DNA from: Chanos chanos | Taxonomy: Eukaryota; Chordata; Actinopteri; Gonorynchiformes; Chanidae | Direction of reading: 5' to 3' | DNA: 64,000 nucleotides | Assembly (NCBI RefSeq): GCF_902362185.1 | Contig: NC_044497.1 | Location: 30,554,001-30,618,000 of the forward strand | Part shown: one piece after another, positions 26,460 to 41,760 of the stretch | Numbering within the stretch: the stretch's first letter is position 1 | How the letters are laid out: each line of letters starts with the position of its first letter | The notes under the pieces: generated by a model | What the model was told of the DNA's origin: nothing | Seen by the model: the letters and a program-made list of their open reading frames with translations, nothing else | Database searches by the model: none | Translations under genes and position numbers: made by a program

Positions 26460-28205
26460 GAGAGAGAGAGAGAGAGAGACAGAGAGAGAGAGAGAAAGAG
26501 AGAGAGAGAGCTCAATTTCACTCATCACAAAAATGAACTAATGAACTAGTTAGATACATCTGCTGGTTAGATACACTGGGATGGTAAGGATTGGGGGTAT
26601 ACACTGGATTTTCTCCTTACCACTGATTGGTGTTCCAAAACAACTGGCCACTCCCACTGCTGCAGCCACAACCAGCATTTCCCCCCGGGTTCCTCTCTAT
26701 GAGCCAGGAGAACACACAGCAGAGCCACACACTCAAACACTCCACTGTCATCCTAATTACACCAGAATTACAGTCACTCAGTCATTTCCTTTTTTCAGTG
26801 AGAACACACTGCATAATAAATGTTACCTCTTTTTCACCAGACATGGAACAAAAAAGAGAATTCAGATAGTCTCCCACCATGGTAGACAGATGTACAAATG
26901 GCCCCTGAAGAGAAAAGTGAGAAAAATAAGCAAAAAGGACATAGTTTAAAAAACAAAAAACTGAGGTTTATTTGTTCCAGTCTGTACATCACACTGTGGC
27001 AAAATTGCTCTTGTTTGAAGAAAATGAGATAAAATGTAGATGTACCACTTTTCCCAGGAACACTGTGCTACTGGATGCTAGTGTGCATATTAGGCCGACT
27101 ACTTTGGCAAAGAGATTGGAGAGAGAGAGGTAGTTTGGCAACTCCACACCAGATATTATGGTTCTCACCTCTGGAAGACCTGATCCTGGAACAGAGGAGG
27201 AGAGGGGATGTTGTTTTGGAAATAATATGTTTAAGACCTGGTTAACTGGCTTGTGCCTTACTGTTTATTGCATCAATTCAATTCCTCAGTCGGGAGGCTT
27301 GGTGCTGTTTAATGAAGTCGTTGAATTCAAAGCACACATTGCAATTCTGAGATTTAGTTGAACATTAATCACAGATGTGAGCAGTAAAAGTGTCCAGACC
27401 GGCAGAGTACGGGCAGACACTGTGGGAGAAGCCAGAGGACAGGGCACAGAGGGAGACTGGATAAAGAGTCCAACACAAGAACTGCAGGACAACATCACCC
27501 TCCAGTTTGCTGTATAGCCACTGGTGAGCTTAGGAGAAAACCACAAGACAGTCAGTGTTGACACTCAGAAACTATACCATATCATTTCAGTACTCTTCAA
27601 ATACTCTGACTGATAGCTGTAGCCACTCATATTCACTGGGCCATTCAGAGACTGCATTTGTTACATGATACACTCAGATGCATGTAAAGCAGAATGCGTA
27701 GTATTATCTGGCACTGGAAATCAGTTCCATGGTAACACTCACCCCGCAGTAGCTTGGCTACAGTCAGGTCCATAAGGAAACTCATAAGGGCAGTGAGAAT
27801 ACCTAAAGCAGCATAACAATACCACTCTAATCCAGCCAGGGCAAGCATGGCACGCCTCAGCCGCAGTACATACCCTGCAGATACACACAATAAAAAAGAA
27901 AAACCATTACAAGCACAGCTGTGTAATTCTTTTTTACGAATAAAATGACCGATGATTAGGAGTAACGATGGTTTTCTGAGAGAATTCTGGCTGCTACATA
28001 GCAAAATCAGCAAAAAAAAAGGAATTATTTGATTAGCATTTTCTGTACCTTTGATCCTCGATCGGGAATGTTGCCATGGTTTCCAAGGGCATTCACTGGT
28101 CATTGGAAGCTTTTCTTCCACAGTTTCTGTCTGGCCACAGGCTTGCCTCACATTTTGTTCTTTGCTTTCATCCAGACCCATGTAATTTACAAATTTGTGG
28201 TTCAT
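22639..28205 (-). CDS. clcnk: ClC-K type voltage-family chloride channel
   Basis: Eighteen coding exons on the minus strand join in phase to 710 residues (human ClC-K 687). In transcript order: 28205-28049, 27874-27743, 27528-27400, 27185-27046, 26904-26827, 26696-26621, 26375-26250, 25990-25906, 25625-25524, 25402-25318, 25069-24902, 24642-24573, 24341-24231, 24088-23872, 23609-23476, 23230-23160, 23011-22931, 22809-22639. The family works with barttin in basolateral chloride exit of renal and other salt-transporting epithelia. Seen here: the selectivity motif GSGLPE near residue 140, GKVGPFVH near 184 with Val in place of the gating Glu (as in known ClC-K), [40 protein letters not shown], and two C-terminal CBS domains (about 560-625 and 635-695). 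The last ~25 codons run into a GT microsatellite. The start is the first Met of exon 1. It is convergent with fam131c. Confidence 0.94.
22659..22690. repeat. GT microsatellite inside the clcnk coding end
   Basis: A GT/GC dinucleotide tract is read on the minus strand as alternating Thr-His codons just before the clcnk stop codon. It is therefore a coding microsatellite if the final exon is as drawn. Confidence 0.8.
23674..23717. repeat. GA microsatellite in a clcnk intron
   Basis: About 44 bases of GA dinucleotide with a CAGA interruption, between the exons at 23476-23609 and 23872-24088. Confidence 0.9.
24700..24785. repeat. Fragment of a dispersed teleost repeat in a clcnk intron
   Basis: The phrases TTTATTTAGAGCCCAATATC and CTCAAAGGGCTTTACA are typical of a repeat tail I recognise from many fish genomes. 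Only a short fragment is present. Family assignment would need a repeat library. Confidence 0.45.
25105..25146. repeat. GA then GACA/CAGA microsatellite in a clcnk intron
   Basis: A short GA tract passes into about seven GACA units with one GGCA variant, close to the acceptor of the exon at 24902-25069. Confidence 0.9.
26385..26512. repeat. GT then GA compound microsatellite in a clcnk intron
   Basis: A GT tract at about 26387-26420 changes directly to a GA tract that continues to about 26511, only 10 bases from the clcnk exon at 26250-26375. Confidence 0.95.
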
Positions 28206-30084
28206 TGTCCTGATGAAATGTAAGTAAATATTTTACAGTGCCACAGAACTGCTTGTTTGTGTGGATACTGTAAGACAATGATTAACCATCAATAGCATTT
28301 CCTTAAAACACAGAAATAAAAACTTTCATGCCCACAGGAAGATCTATCTTTCTAATTTTTAATTTCTTCTTATCAGTACTTGTCACCCTGTTGAACAATG
28401 TATGTAAAATACAACCAAGTTGAAAAGCATTTGTATCATTTCATACAGCAACCAGTGGTAGTCTGAGAAGTGTCCTTGAATAAAAGAACTCCAAAACATA
28501 AACCAAAACAAAAGCAAAGCATGCTCAACTCAAATCTCTCATATCCAAAACAGAGACCTCAAGGGAACTCACCTTGTTAAGCAGTTTTTCTACTCATTCC
28601 ATGAAGAGCACTGTGTGTTATGTTGTAATTCACGAGTCACAACTCCCCTGCAGTGAGCAGAGCTGATACAAACTGGGTAAAACAGAAGCCAATTTAAGAC
28701 ACAGCTCATTAATGGCCCCAGTGTCCTTTCCTGTTATTGCTCATGGGCATGGGCTGAATTTGAATGACAGGAGGGTGAACTTTTGTTGTTTTGTTTTCTC
28801 TTCAATTCATTTTGATCCGACAATTGTCTTCCTTCTCCTTGGAGGATTTTTTAATTAGGAACTCAGTAGAGTGGCAGTTAAACGTCTCACATGAAGTGAA
28901 TAAAAATGCTATGCTATTTGTTTGACCTTCAGTGAATTTCTCTACACATTTGAAACGCTCAACAGCTTTGAAGGACCTCCCCCCGACCTTAGAAGTTTGC
29001 TTTCAAGATAAAAGTGAAAACATGAATGAAACCATAAAGCAGAACAGTCCTTTTTACGTGGTTCTGTAATGTCAGAATGTGATAGCCAGGTTATTACATT
29101 CTACAACTGAAGACTGTTCCAGTGTTCATTCTTTGACCTCTGTTGAAAGTAAAGGTAATCACTTCTGACACATAAGTACTCACATCTGAGCTGTGTAGTT
29201 TGAGATTGCTGTACAGAGCAGAAATGACACTCAAATTGCCACATGTACACATTCCCGGTCTTCAAACAATTTTCTGGTAGTGATTGTTTATGTCAGACCA
29301 GCAAACAGACAACAGCACTTTGAATAATTTTTAATAATTACATTTTGCGAGACTGTTCAATGGTTGATAACAGTTGCTTACTGTTTTGTATTCCCTCATT
29401 TTGAATTCATCTGCTTGATTTGCAGGAGAGGAGTCGGAGACAGTCAGACATCTTAAATGAGGGATAACAGGTGAAGTTATTGTTCATCTAAATATTGAAA
29501 TAACTTTCAAATCAATACTGAAATGTCTCATCCCTGAGGGCAACTCAATCAGGGCTGTTGTCAGAGGTATGGATGAGGAGAGTGCAGAGCGTGCGTGAAA
29601 TGTCATTTTCTCTCTCCACTCCATGACGGATGAGCTGCTGCCCTCTGTCATCTCTCATTTTCTCTATTTTCTCTCTTTCAATTTCTATCTGCTTCTCTTT
29701 GTCCATTGGGTACAATGGGTTGTTTGTTAAATAACATAAGAGGCTCAAAAGGTTTATATGTATGAGGGAGTACTAGGCAGTCTTAAGCCTCTGTCAAATT
29801 TCCATTTATATTAAGCTGCTATCTCACTCATGCAGCCCTGTTAGAGATTTGCCAAACGCGAACAGTTTATAAATTGAAAATTCTGCTGAAACTCAGCCTT
29901 GTGACTACTAACTTCAATGTATTTATGGCCTGTTTATGTTATGTTGCTGTTCCTCTCCCTTCTCAATGCAGCCGCTAAGCAATGAGACACGGTTTAGGAC
30001 AGTGCTAATCAAAGATTATGTAATGCACAGCAGCTGAGAAAAACACATGCACGAGCTCTGTAACATGAGAGACTTTAAAACTCC

Positions 30085-30116
<32 letters not shown>

Positions 30117-30397
30117 TATGTGTGTTATCTCTACATCTATATATGCCACTGTATGCATGCATTTGTCTTAGTACATTATGATACCATGGGTTTAATTTTT
30201 TAAAATCGTTTTTCAGATGGGCTAAGTCACAAGTACGTGCCCATGTGTCTGTCTCTGGTAATGATAGTATTGTCCTCTGTCAAGGTCAAGCAGCGCCATC
30301 ATTTGGAAAAGTATCAAGTTAAATTTCAACATGTACCTGCAAAATACCATAGTAAAGCCCATAACAGACGAGATCAGAAGACAAATGGTTGCTGTTT

Positions 30398-30434
<37 letters not shown>

Positions 30435-32290
30435 CACATACTCACTCACTCCCGAATGCTGCCTTGTACCAATGACGCATTCCTTCAAGGCAGTGGTGAG
30501 TTGCTGTGCTGGATTTAGACGATTAGTGAAGGGCTTTAAAGTTTACTATGATAGTGCAGGGAACTGTGTGACTTTACGTGTGACTACACATGAGGGAATT
30601 TGGAATGACCTTACAAAGAACTCCTCAAGGATATTTGAAGAAAGCCAAAAGGAAATATCATTTAAAAAAGCTCTATCTGTTGATTTTGCAACTTTTTATC
30701 TGAATCTGACTGATTTATTACATTAGCAAAGTAATAAGAGCAGAGAGAAATGTCATGGATGAATTTGAAATGGAGATTCACCAACGAAAATACCTTACAT
30801 GATCTATCTCTCAGGCGTGAGAATTTACCCAAATGCTACAATATAAAAGAGGCTAACAGTATAAGTTGGAACCCAGACAGAACAATGGATCAAGGACACA
30901 AACCTTGAACAACCACTGGAAAAGAGAAGTCGGTGTAGAGCAGAAGATATAAATAGGTGCTCTGCTCTCCAAAACAAATGTCACATAATCCCTTTTCCTA
31001 ACGTCATCCTAGCCCAAACTGCTTTCTCTCTTTCACATTCCTTCCATCATTTAGTGTCATTCTCTACTCCATCCCTCTTCTTTTGTACTGGAGGTTGCAT
31101 TGAAGGATTTTGAAAATAACCAGCCACAGGCTACAAAATGTAAATTTTATGCTGTATATTTAATTTGCTTTAAAAAAGTGTCAGAATATGAAAACCATGT
31201 TTTCTCTGTGATTTCATGTCTTTGAAAGATCATATAAAGATTCTTATAAAGAATCTCAATGTGAAGCTGTCTTTTTTAGCTCTTGGGAAAACAATAATTC
31301 AAGCCACCGTGGCTGATTGTGGTGATATTTTATACATGTGTGCCGATTCATCCACTTTTTTTCCTCTCCTATGTTTTCCCCCAATTCATATTTCTGACTC
31401 TGTTTTCATATCCAGCATTGAAATGTATTCTAGAGAGTTGGATTATCTTCCCTGCACACACCTATTGAATGGACCAGGGCTACATTTGTTTTCATAAGGC
31501 CATCTTGCCAGAACTAGTTGCTTATCTGTGCTTGCTATTGATTCATCAATAACTACAACATTTGATCTCAGGAACACGTTACGTATAATATTCCTTTGCA
31601 GCCCAGTGCACTGACTTTTATTAGGTTTCTTAACGTTTCATTTTAACATTGTCTCTGAGCAGATTCCTTTATAATTATTTTTAAATCTGTTTTTAATGCA
31701 GCTGTTTAAATATAAAATTTCTTGTACTGATATCTTAGCCAGGACTCCTTTGCAAAAGATCTTTTTAATCTCAATGGGATTATCCCTAGTGCCACAAAGG
31801 CTAAATAAATACAATGGAAGAATCTGGTTGTGCTGAAAAAGCATGTTGCTCATGCAGTATAAATAGTGGTGGAAGAAGTTACTTTCTGTAGGTCTAATAA
31901 TAGATCTAACAAAAATGTACAGAGTAAATGTCATTTGATTATCAAAAAGATATCATTTGCCCTTTAGTCTCTTTGAAAGGTTAAACATTAGATAATGTAG
32001 TGGACAGGATCATAGACACGCCTGGATTAAGAGGGCACTGCACAGGGCAGACAGGGAATGGGCATCTATTTCAGGGAGCAAGTGTCTGGAATGCCAACTG
32101 TTGACTCATGCCCCGCACTTCTCTCCTCCTTCCCATCTCTCTCTCTCTCTCTCTCTCTCTGCTTTTGTCAGAGACCCTTTCTGAATCTCTAGTCCTCATC
32201 CTACAAAACTTTTCCGACCCCAGACCCCCTCTCCTTCCTCTGCCTCACAGGATAAATATAGCACATAGTTATCCCTAAAGACGCACGCTT

Positions 32291-32324
32291 GCACACAAAC
32301 ACACACACACACACACACACAAGA

Positions 32325-32358
<34 letters not shown>

Positions 32359-32393
32359 ACACACACGCACACACACACACAAACACATGCACA
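32291..32393. repeat. CA microsatellite immediately upstream of the hspb7 TATA box
   Basis: About 100 bases of CA with AA, GC and GAA interruptions, ending some 47 bases before the TATA element. Confidence 0.95.
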
Positions 32394-32439
32394 CTCCCAG
32401 GCACACGAGGAGGGGGGGATTCAGCTCTTAAACCCACAG

Positions 32440-32448
32440 TATAAAATA
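32440..32448 (+). promoter_or_regulatory. hspb7: TATA box, probable hspb7 promoter
   Basis: TATAAAATA lies 260 bases upstream of the hspb7 start codon, directly after the CA tract. A TATA-type promoter fits a tissue-restricted heat-shock gene. The start site itself is not determined. Confidence 0.5.
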
Positions 32449-32699
32449 AGACAGACAGAGAACACACACAGACACCAGTGATCCAATAGAGAGATACAGT
32501 AATACAAACAGTTGGGGAGGACAGATTCAGTGGTTGAAGGTAGCTATTTGATACAATAATTCATATATTGTTTGGACAAGGATAGAACACACAAAAAAGA
32601 CCTATTCTTTTCCTTACATGAACTGTCTAACTCATAGCTAGAGCTGTGAAACTTGCCCACCAACTGGATATCTTCCCACAAAAAAACTTCTAGCCACTA

Positions 32700-34413
32700 A
32701 TGAGCATACCCAACTCTTCCGCCTATCGATCAGAGCGCAGTTTCCACCAGACATCTTCCTCTTCCTCCTCATCCTCGACAAACCCATATATGGAGAAAAG
32801 CCGAGGACTCTTTGCTGAGGACTTTGGATCTTTCATGCACTCAAAAGATGCTTTGGGATTTCCAGGTAAGTAGTTATAATATTTGCTCATTGTATTCTGT
32901 TAAAGTACAGAGCTTTTAAGACAGCAGAGTTAGTTGTCCATAAGTAATTCTGTGAAGTTCCTTTTCTGTAAAATCAATATGTTCATTTATAGCTCCCTTC
33001 TGTGCTGGATATGTCTGGGCTGCATTAATTACTGAATTCTTTTATCTCCACAATGAGACGTCATACAATCCAGTCGATTTTTTGTAAAGAAAATTCTCTA
33101 AAAGGCTCTAAAATTGCAGCTACTTCTGAGAGATAATAGAGCAATACCAGTGAGTTAGTTATTATGTAAGACTGAACAGTTAATCAAAAGGCTCTTACAT
33201 GTTAGTATGTAGTATATGTCAGTATAAGATCATAAGTATATTTGTATGTGGTTGAGTCTCATGTATTTGTGTGTCTGTGGATGCTTACGTGATCCTTGAT
33301 GTGATGTACTCTGTGTAAAGAACAATGTGTTACTGCTCCTACCAGTGTGTTGATTACGTGTTTCCATAATAGGACCATAGGGGGTAAAATGTGGAAGAAG
33401 GGCTTGGGATATTTTTGTGTACTGACCAATATGCTTATGAGTCCACTAACGGGAAAGGAGCTAAAGTACACGTTGGGGGGATGGGTTCAGAGTGTCCACA
33501 CTCCAGGGGAAGTTTGAACCAGGGCCAGTGGTGTGATTTCACTGGTCAAGAATGATTCAAATTATGCTTGGGAGAAAAAAAAAAATTCAGGACTGTTGCT
33601 TAGTGACCGTAATACAACCGCCAGTCTGGGATTTATGCAGGCAGATGTACACATGGCACTTGAGTACCATATTTACATACATGAATGCTCATTTATACTT
33701 TAGCAGTGCTTACATAACCTCATTCATGGTACTACAGAAAGCCTGTTCGGAGACAGACTCCTTTATTCCATTGTCTCCGACCATCACATCTGTTATTGTT
33801 CTGTGCAGACGGCATAATCAGAAAATAGCAAATTTAGATATACGTCTAAAGGCATCACATTTTATTGTGGCTTCTGATCATTTCAAAACATTTTTAAGCT
33901 AAGTGCTTTGTTTTGGGCAATAAGCAAATATCAGTGAAATGTTATGACAGCAAAATCCTTGGTTGTCTTTCAAGGTCGATCAGGACCAGCAGGAAATATT
34001 AAGACTTTGGGAGACACATACCAGTTCACAGTGGATGTGTGTGATTTCTCACCTGAAGATGTGATTGTCACCACCTCTAATAATCAGATTGAAGTTCGTG
34101 CAGAAAAGGTGAGGTGTTTCTTTTTTTCCCCTCCAGATTAATGAACTAATGAATTTCCTCATTTAATTTAATTTCTGTCTTTTTATTTTGATTATGTTCA
34201 CATTGATTTTTTTAATTTGTGTTTGTTCAACAGCTTGCTGCAGATGGCACAGTGATGAACACCTTTACTCACAAATGTCAGCTACCAGAAGATGTGGATC
34301 CCACATCTGTGACATCATCTCTAGGGCCCGATGGGACTCTTACAATAAAAGCACGAAGACATCCAGCTAAACACGAACATGTACAGACTTTCCGCACAGA
34401 AATCAAGATTTAA
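32700..34413 (+). CDS. hspb7: Small heat-shock protein HSPB7 (cvHsp)
   Basis: Three exons (32700-32865, 33975-34108, 34234-34413) give 159 residues. HSPB7 is a small heat-shock chaperone of heart and skeletal muscle that prevents protein aggregation and helps sarcomere thin-filament upkeep. The N-terminus has a run of eight serines (residues 19-26), as in mammals, followed by FAEDFGSFM. The alpha-crystallin domain starts near residue 60 with [17 protein letters not shown] and [14 protein letters not shown], and continues through [33 protein letters not shown] and [11 protein letters not shown]. The protein ends TFRTEIKI, the HSPB7 hallmark. Exons 2 and 3 are nearly identical to the human protein. 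The start codon is the only Met giving the conserved N-terminus ([20 protein letters not shown]). Neighbours clcnk and zbtb17 match human order. A poly(A) signal lies at 35013-35018. Confidence 0.96.
32784..32793 (+). promoter_or_regulatory. hspb7: Perfect CArG box (SRF site) in hspb7 exon 1
   Basis: CCATATATGG satisfies CC(A/T)6GG exactly. It lies in coding sequence (Pro-Tyr-Met codons) 84 bases after the ATG. Whether SRF binds is inference. Confidence 0.35.
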
Positions 34414-34662
34414 CTGTTTGACTGAACGTTAGCCCATCCCAGAACATGACCAATGTCCGATGTCCCAGATATATTTTCTCTGTATTTACTTTCCTTCTCC
34501 AGGCCATGACATCTCACCCCCTGTCTCCTTCTAAACATCGCCCTTTTCTTTATTACTAAAACCATTGCTACGTGCATACTATTTTGCTCTTCAGAGCCAC
34601 AGTAAAACTGATATGATGGCCACAGACTGATCCATAAATGAAAGCACCAACACAAACAGACA

Positions 34663-34685
34663 CAGACACACACACACGCGCACAC

Positions 34686-34736
<51 letters not shown>

Positions 34737-34761
34737 AGTGTACATTCGTACAAGCGTGCGT

Positions 34762-34811
<50 letters not shown>
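34663..34811. repeat. Large CA/CG dinucleotide microsatellite downstream of hspb7
   Basis: About 150 bases, mostly CA with CGCG interruptions and a short unique break near 34733-34765. It is the longest CA tract in the window and sits in the probable hspb7 3' UTR. Confidence 0.95.
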
Positions 34812-34813
<2 letters not shown>

Positions 34814-35049
34814 TTTTGGTTTGGTTTGTAAATAATTCTTTAATTGGATACAATTGTAATTGAGCCTTAAATCTTTAGACCATGATGGAGGCAGCTGAAA
34901 TAATCTTGAACTCATCATTATAATATTTAGATTAATTCCCTGGAATAGTTGTAAATTGTGTGTTGTGTTTTACCTTTTCATTAACCTGGAATGTGATTAT
35001 AACCAATTAAAAAATAAACCTGGCTCTTTTGAGAAAGATTAAAAAAATT

Positions 35050-35110
35050 CTCTGTCTGTCTGTGTGTGTGTGTGTGTGTGTGTGTGCGTGCGTGTGCGTG
35101 CATGTGCGTA
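35050..35110. repeat. GT/GC microsatellite
   Basis: CTGT units pass into GT and then GTGC dinucleotides, just after the probable hspb7 poly(A) signal. Confidence 0.9.
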
Positions 35111-35921
35111 TGTATTGGCATATTCCCGGGGTGGTGAGTCAATGATCTGGTCTGTGTCTGGTGTCAGTAAGAGGAGAGCAGGAACAAACAATGGGCTGTA
35201 CGCTGTGTGCCACTGAGTGCTTGCCACTCTATTAATAGAATTTGTTCTCATTGTTCAATATTCTCAGCTACATGCTACCATACCTTTCCACTTCTTAAGG
35301 CCATTTATCGGTTAAACTCTGCCACATTCCCACTGATGAGTGTCAAATTAACATTTGTGTACATTAATGTTACCTACCCCACTGATGAGCAAGGGTTTTA
35401 GGTGGGTGTCTGAAATATATGAGTTTCTGGCTTAAAGAGGAGGGATATAAAAAGAACTTTTTATTTAATGTTGACTAATATTTGCTTGACTTACAAATAA
35501 ATCGACACAGATGCAATAAAAGTAGTAACATTTCATCTGTAATAAAACTGTGCTAAATATGCATATAAATGGCAATTTTTTTTTCCAAAGCAGAATTGTG
35601 TTTGAACATCTACTGCCATTAAGTAACTAGAAACAGGAGCATAACTGATTTTGTGGCCGGAGGTATATTTCATTTTTATTGTTTAATTATATTACATTGT
35701 GCAGGGACAAGTCAAACCTAATTTAGTTTCACCCTACATAACTGCAGAAATTTCTCTGGTGCTTATCTATAAAGTGTCGACTGGAGAAACATAAAACATA
35801 AACATGGATTCTGAGGGATTTTCTTATTCCTACATGAAAATATTTAGAATGCGCGGCAAAACTGAAAAAGCCGAGGATTATTGTAAAAGTGTCACCGGAT
35901 TTCATAAATTGTAGAGAAACT

Positions 35922-36279
35922 CGCCATCTTGTGGTCAAACTGAGTCTTTTACGAACAAATGTAAAATTGCACATGCGCAGAGAAATTCGCTGAGCCATCC
36001 ACCCGGCCACTATCAATCGATCAGAGAGCGGAAGATGGCGGCGCATCGAGTCTGAGCACTGAGATCGATCACCGAATTACTCGATTGAACGAGATTGGCG
36101 GAGTGGGCGAAATCTACAAAGACATCCATTATTACAGGTATTTTACTTACACGACGCGATTGATATTTAAACAGATATCTAAACTGCTCGCGATGTAATA
36201 TTATGCATTCATTTATGAGAGACACGAAGCGCATAAGACGGACCTTCTAGGGCCTCCTCCTAAGTTAAACGCCATCTTG
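35922..36279. promoter_or_regulatory. zbtb17: zbtb17 promoter region with three YY1-type motifs
   Basis: YY1 cores (CAAGATGGCG-like) occur at 35922-35931 (minus), 36032-36042 (plus, AAGATGGCGGC) and 36270-36279 (minus). The middle one directly overlaps an ETS-like GCGGAAG. The local sequence is richer in CpG than its surroundings. A donor ATTACAG/GTATTT at 36137 marks the end of the probable non-coding first exon. This is the typical layout of a TATA-less housekeeping promoter. Confidence 0.6.
36030..36137 (+). other. zbtb17: Probable non-coding first exon of zbtb17
   Basis: The segment begins at the YY1/ETS composite and ends at the splice donor at 36138. The next exon begins after TTTATTTCAG at 36970 and carries 41 bases of 5' UTR before the ATG at 37011. 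The 5' limit is estimated. Confidence 0.5.
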
Positions 36280-37010
36280 TTTTGTTTCTACATGTATGTT
36301 CAGGCACGGTGAATTAATCCCGGATAGGAGAGCATAGAGAGGAGAGGACTCATAATCAATCCGCCGCATCGTCAACCAAATACAAACTATAGAAACAGAG
36401 TAGATAGTCGAGCTGCGTACTCCTTAGTACTGTGCACATGAGAGTTAAAGTAACACCAAAAGAAAATATCGAGCAAACCAAACGGCTTCATAACAATCAA
36501 CTAAAGCAAATCTGCTGCATATCCTAAGGAGATACTGATAGGTAGCAATGTTACATAAGCACAGAAGTAACTTCGGCAATACATTTCGACCACCCTTGCC
36601 AAGTTTCACCGTCCAGTGTTGATATTTTTGTTTCTGCCGGGGTGGAGAAATAACTCATTATTCAATGGACCTCTGCTAGAAACTAAAATGTTTCAGCTAA
36701 TGAATTAGGCCTAACTGACGTATTTGCGGCCACCCTGTAATGATGATATTTCATAGTTTTAAAACACAGCTGTGAAATGTGCCCGAATGAACCAATATGT
36801 TAGGACACATGTTGACAAATATTCTTCAACTCACAGATTTTATTTTTAACTAACATTATCAGAGCACCAGTAGTTTAATAGAATGAATAAAAAGCATGTA
36901 TTAAGGTAGTCCAAATCCACATTTACATGATTACACCTCTGACTGTTTTCACTGCCGGCTTTATTTCAGGACGTTGTTACCTCAAGTAACATCTGTCCAG
37001 TGTCTTCAAA

Positions 37011-41760
<4,750 letters not shown>

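Larger units (their letters stand above)
28206..32699. other. Divergent intergenic region between clcnk (-) and hspb7 (+)
   Basis: About 4.5 kb with no coding gene found. On the minus strand CAG just before the clcnk ATG looks like a splice acceptor. A donor-like AACAAG/GTGAGT (plus about 28565-28580) suggests an upstream non-coding clcnk exon around 28573-28680. The region also has a TCF-like ATCAAAG and a PAR-bZIP-like TTATGTAA at about 30008-30023, CT tracts (30065-30117, 30403-30431, 32138-32161), and a CA tract just before the hspb7 TATA box. Confidence 0.55.
34414..36029. other. hspb7 3' UTR and gap to zbtb17
   Basis: No gene is seen. A large CA tract (34663-34811), an AATAAA at 35013-35018 that probably ends hspb7, and a GT/GC tract (35050-35110) fill the left half. 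The right half is AT-rich until the zbtb17 promoter near 35900. Cysteine/valine open frames on the minus strand are products of the CA tract. Confidence 0.65.

Noticed and set aside
27645-27742. Continuation of the long minus-strand frame past the clcnk second coding exon
   Set aside because: A consensus donor follows the codon at 27743, and the protein continues at 27528 with the conserved HQWLY segment.
30331-30726. 131-codon plus-strand frame between clcnk and hspb7
   Set aside because: It begins with a CT-repeat-encoded Leu-Ser run, shows no domain, and has no splice or promoter context.
34410-34918. Several overlapping Cys-Val-rich minus-strand frames and a Thr-His plus-strand frame
   Set aside because: They are products of the CA microsatellite in the hspb7 3' UTR; the same applies to 32196-32467, 8344-8556 and 35039-35251.
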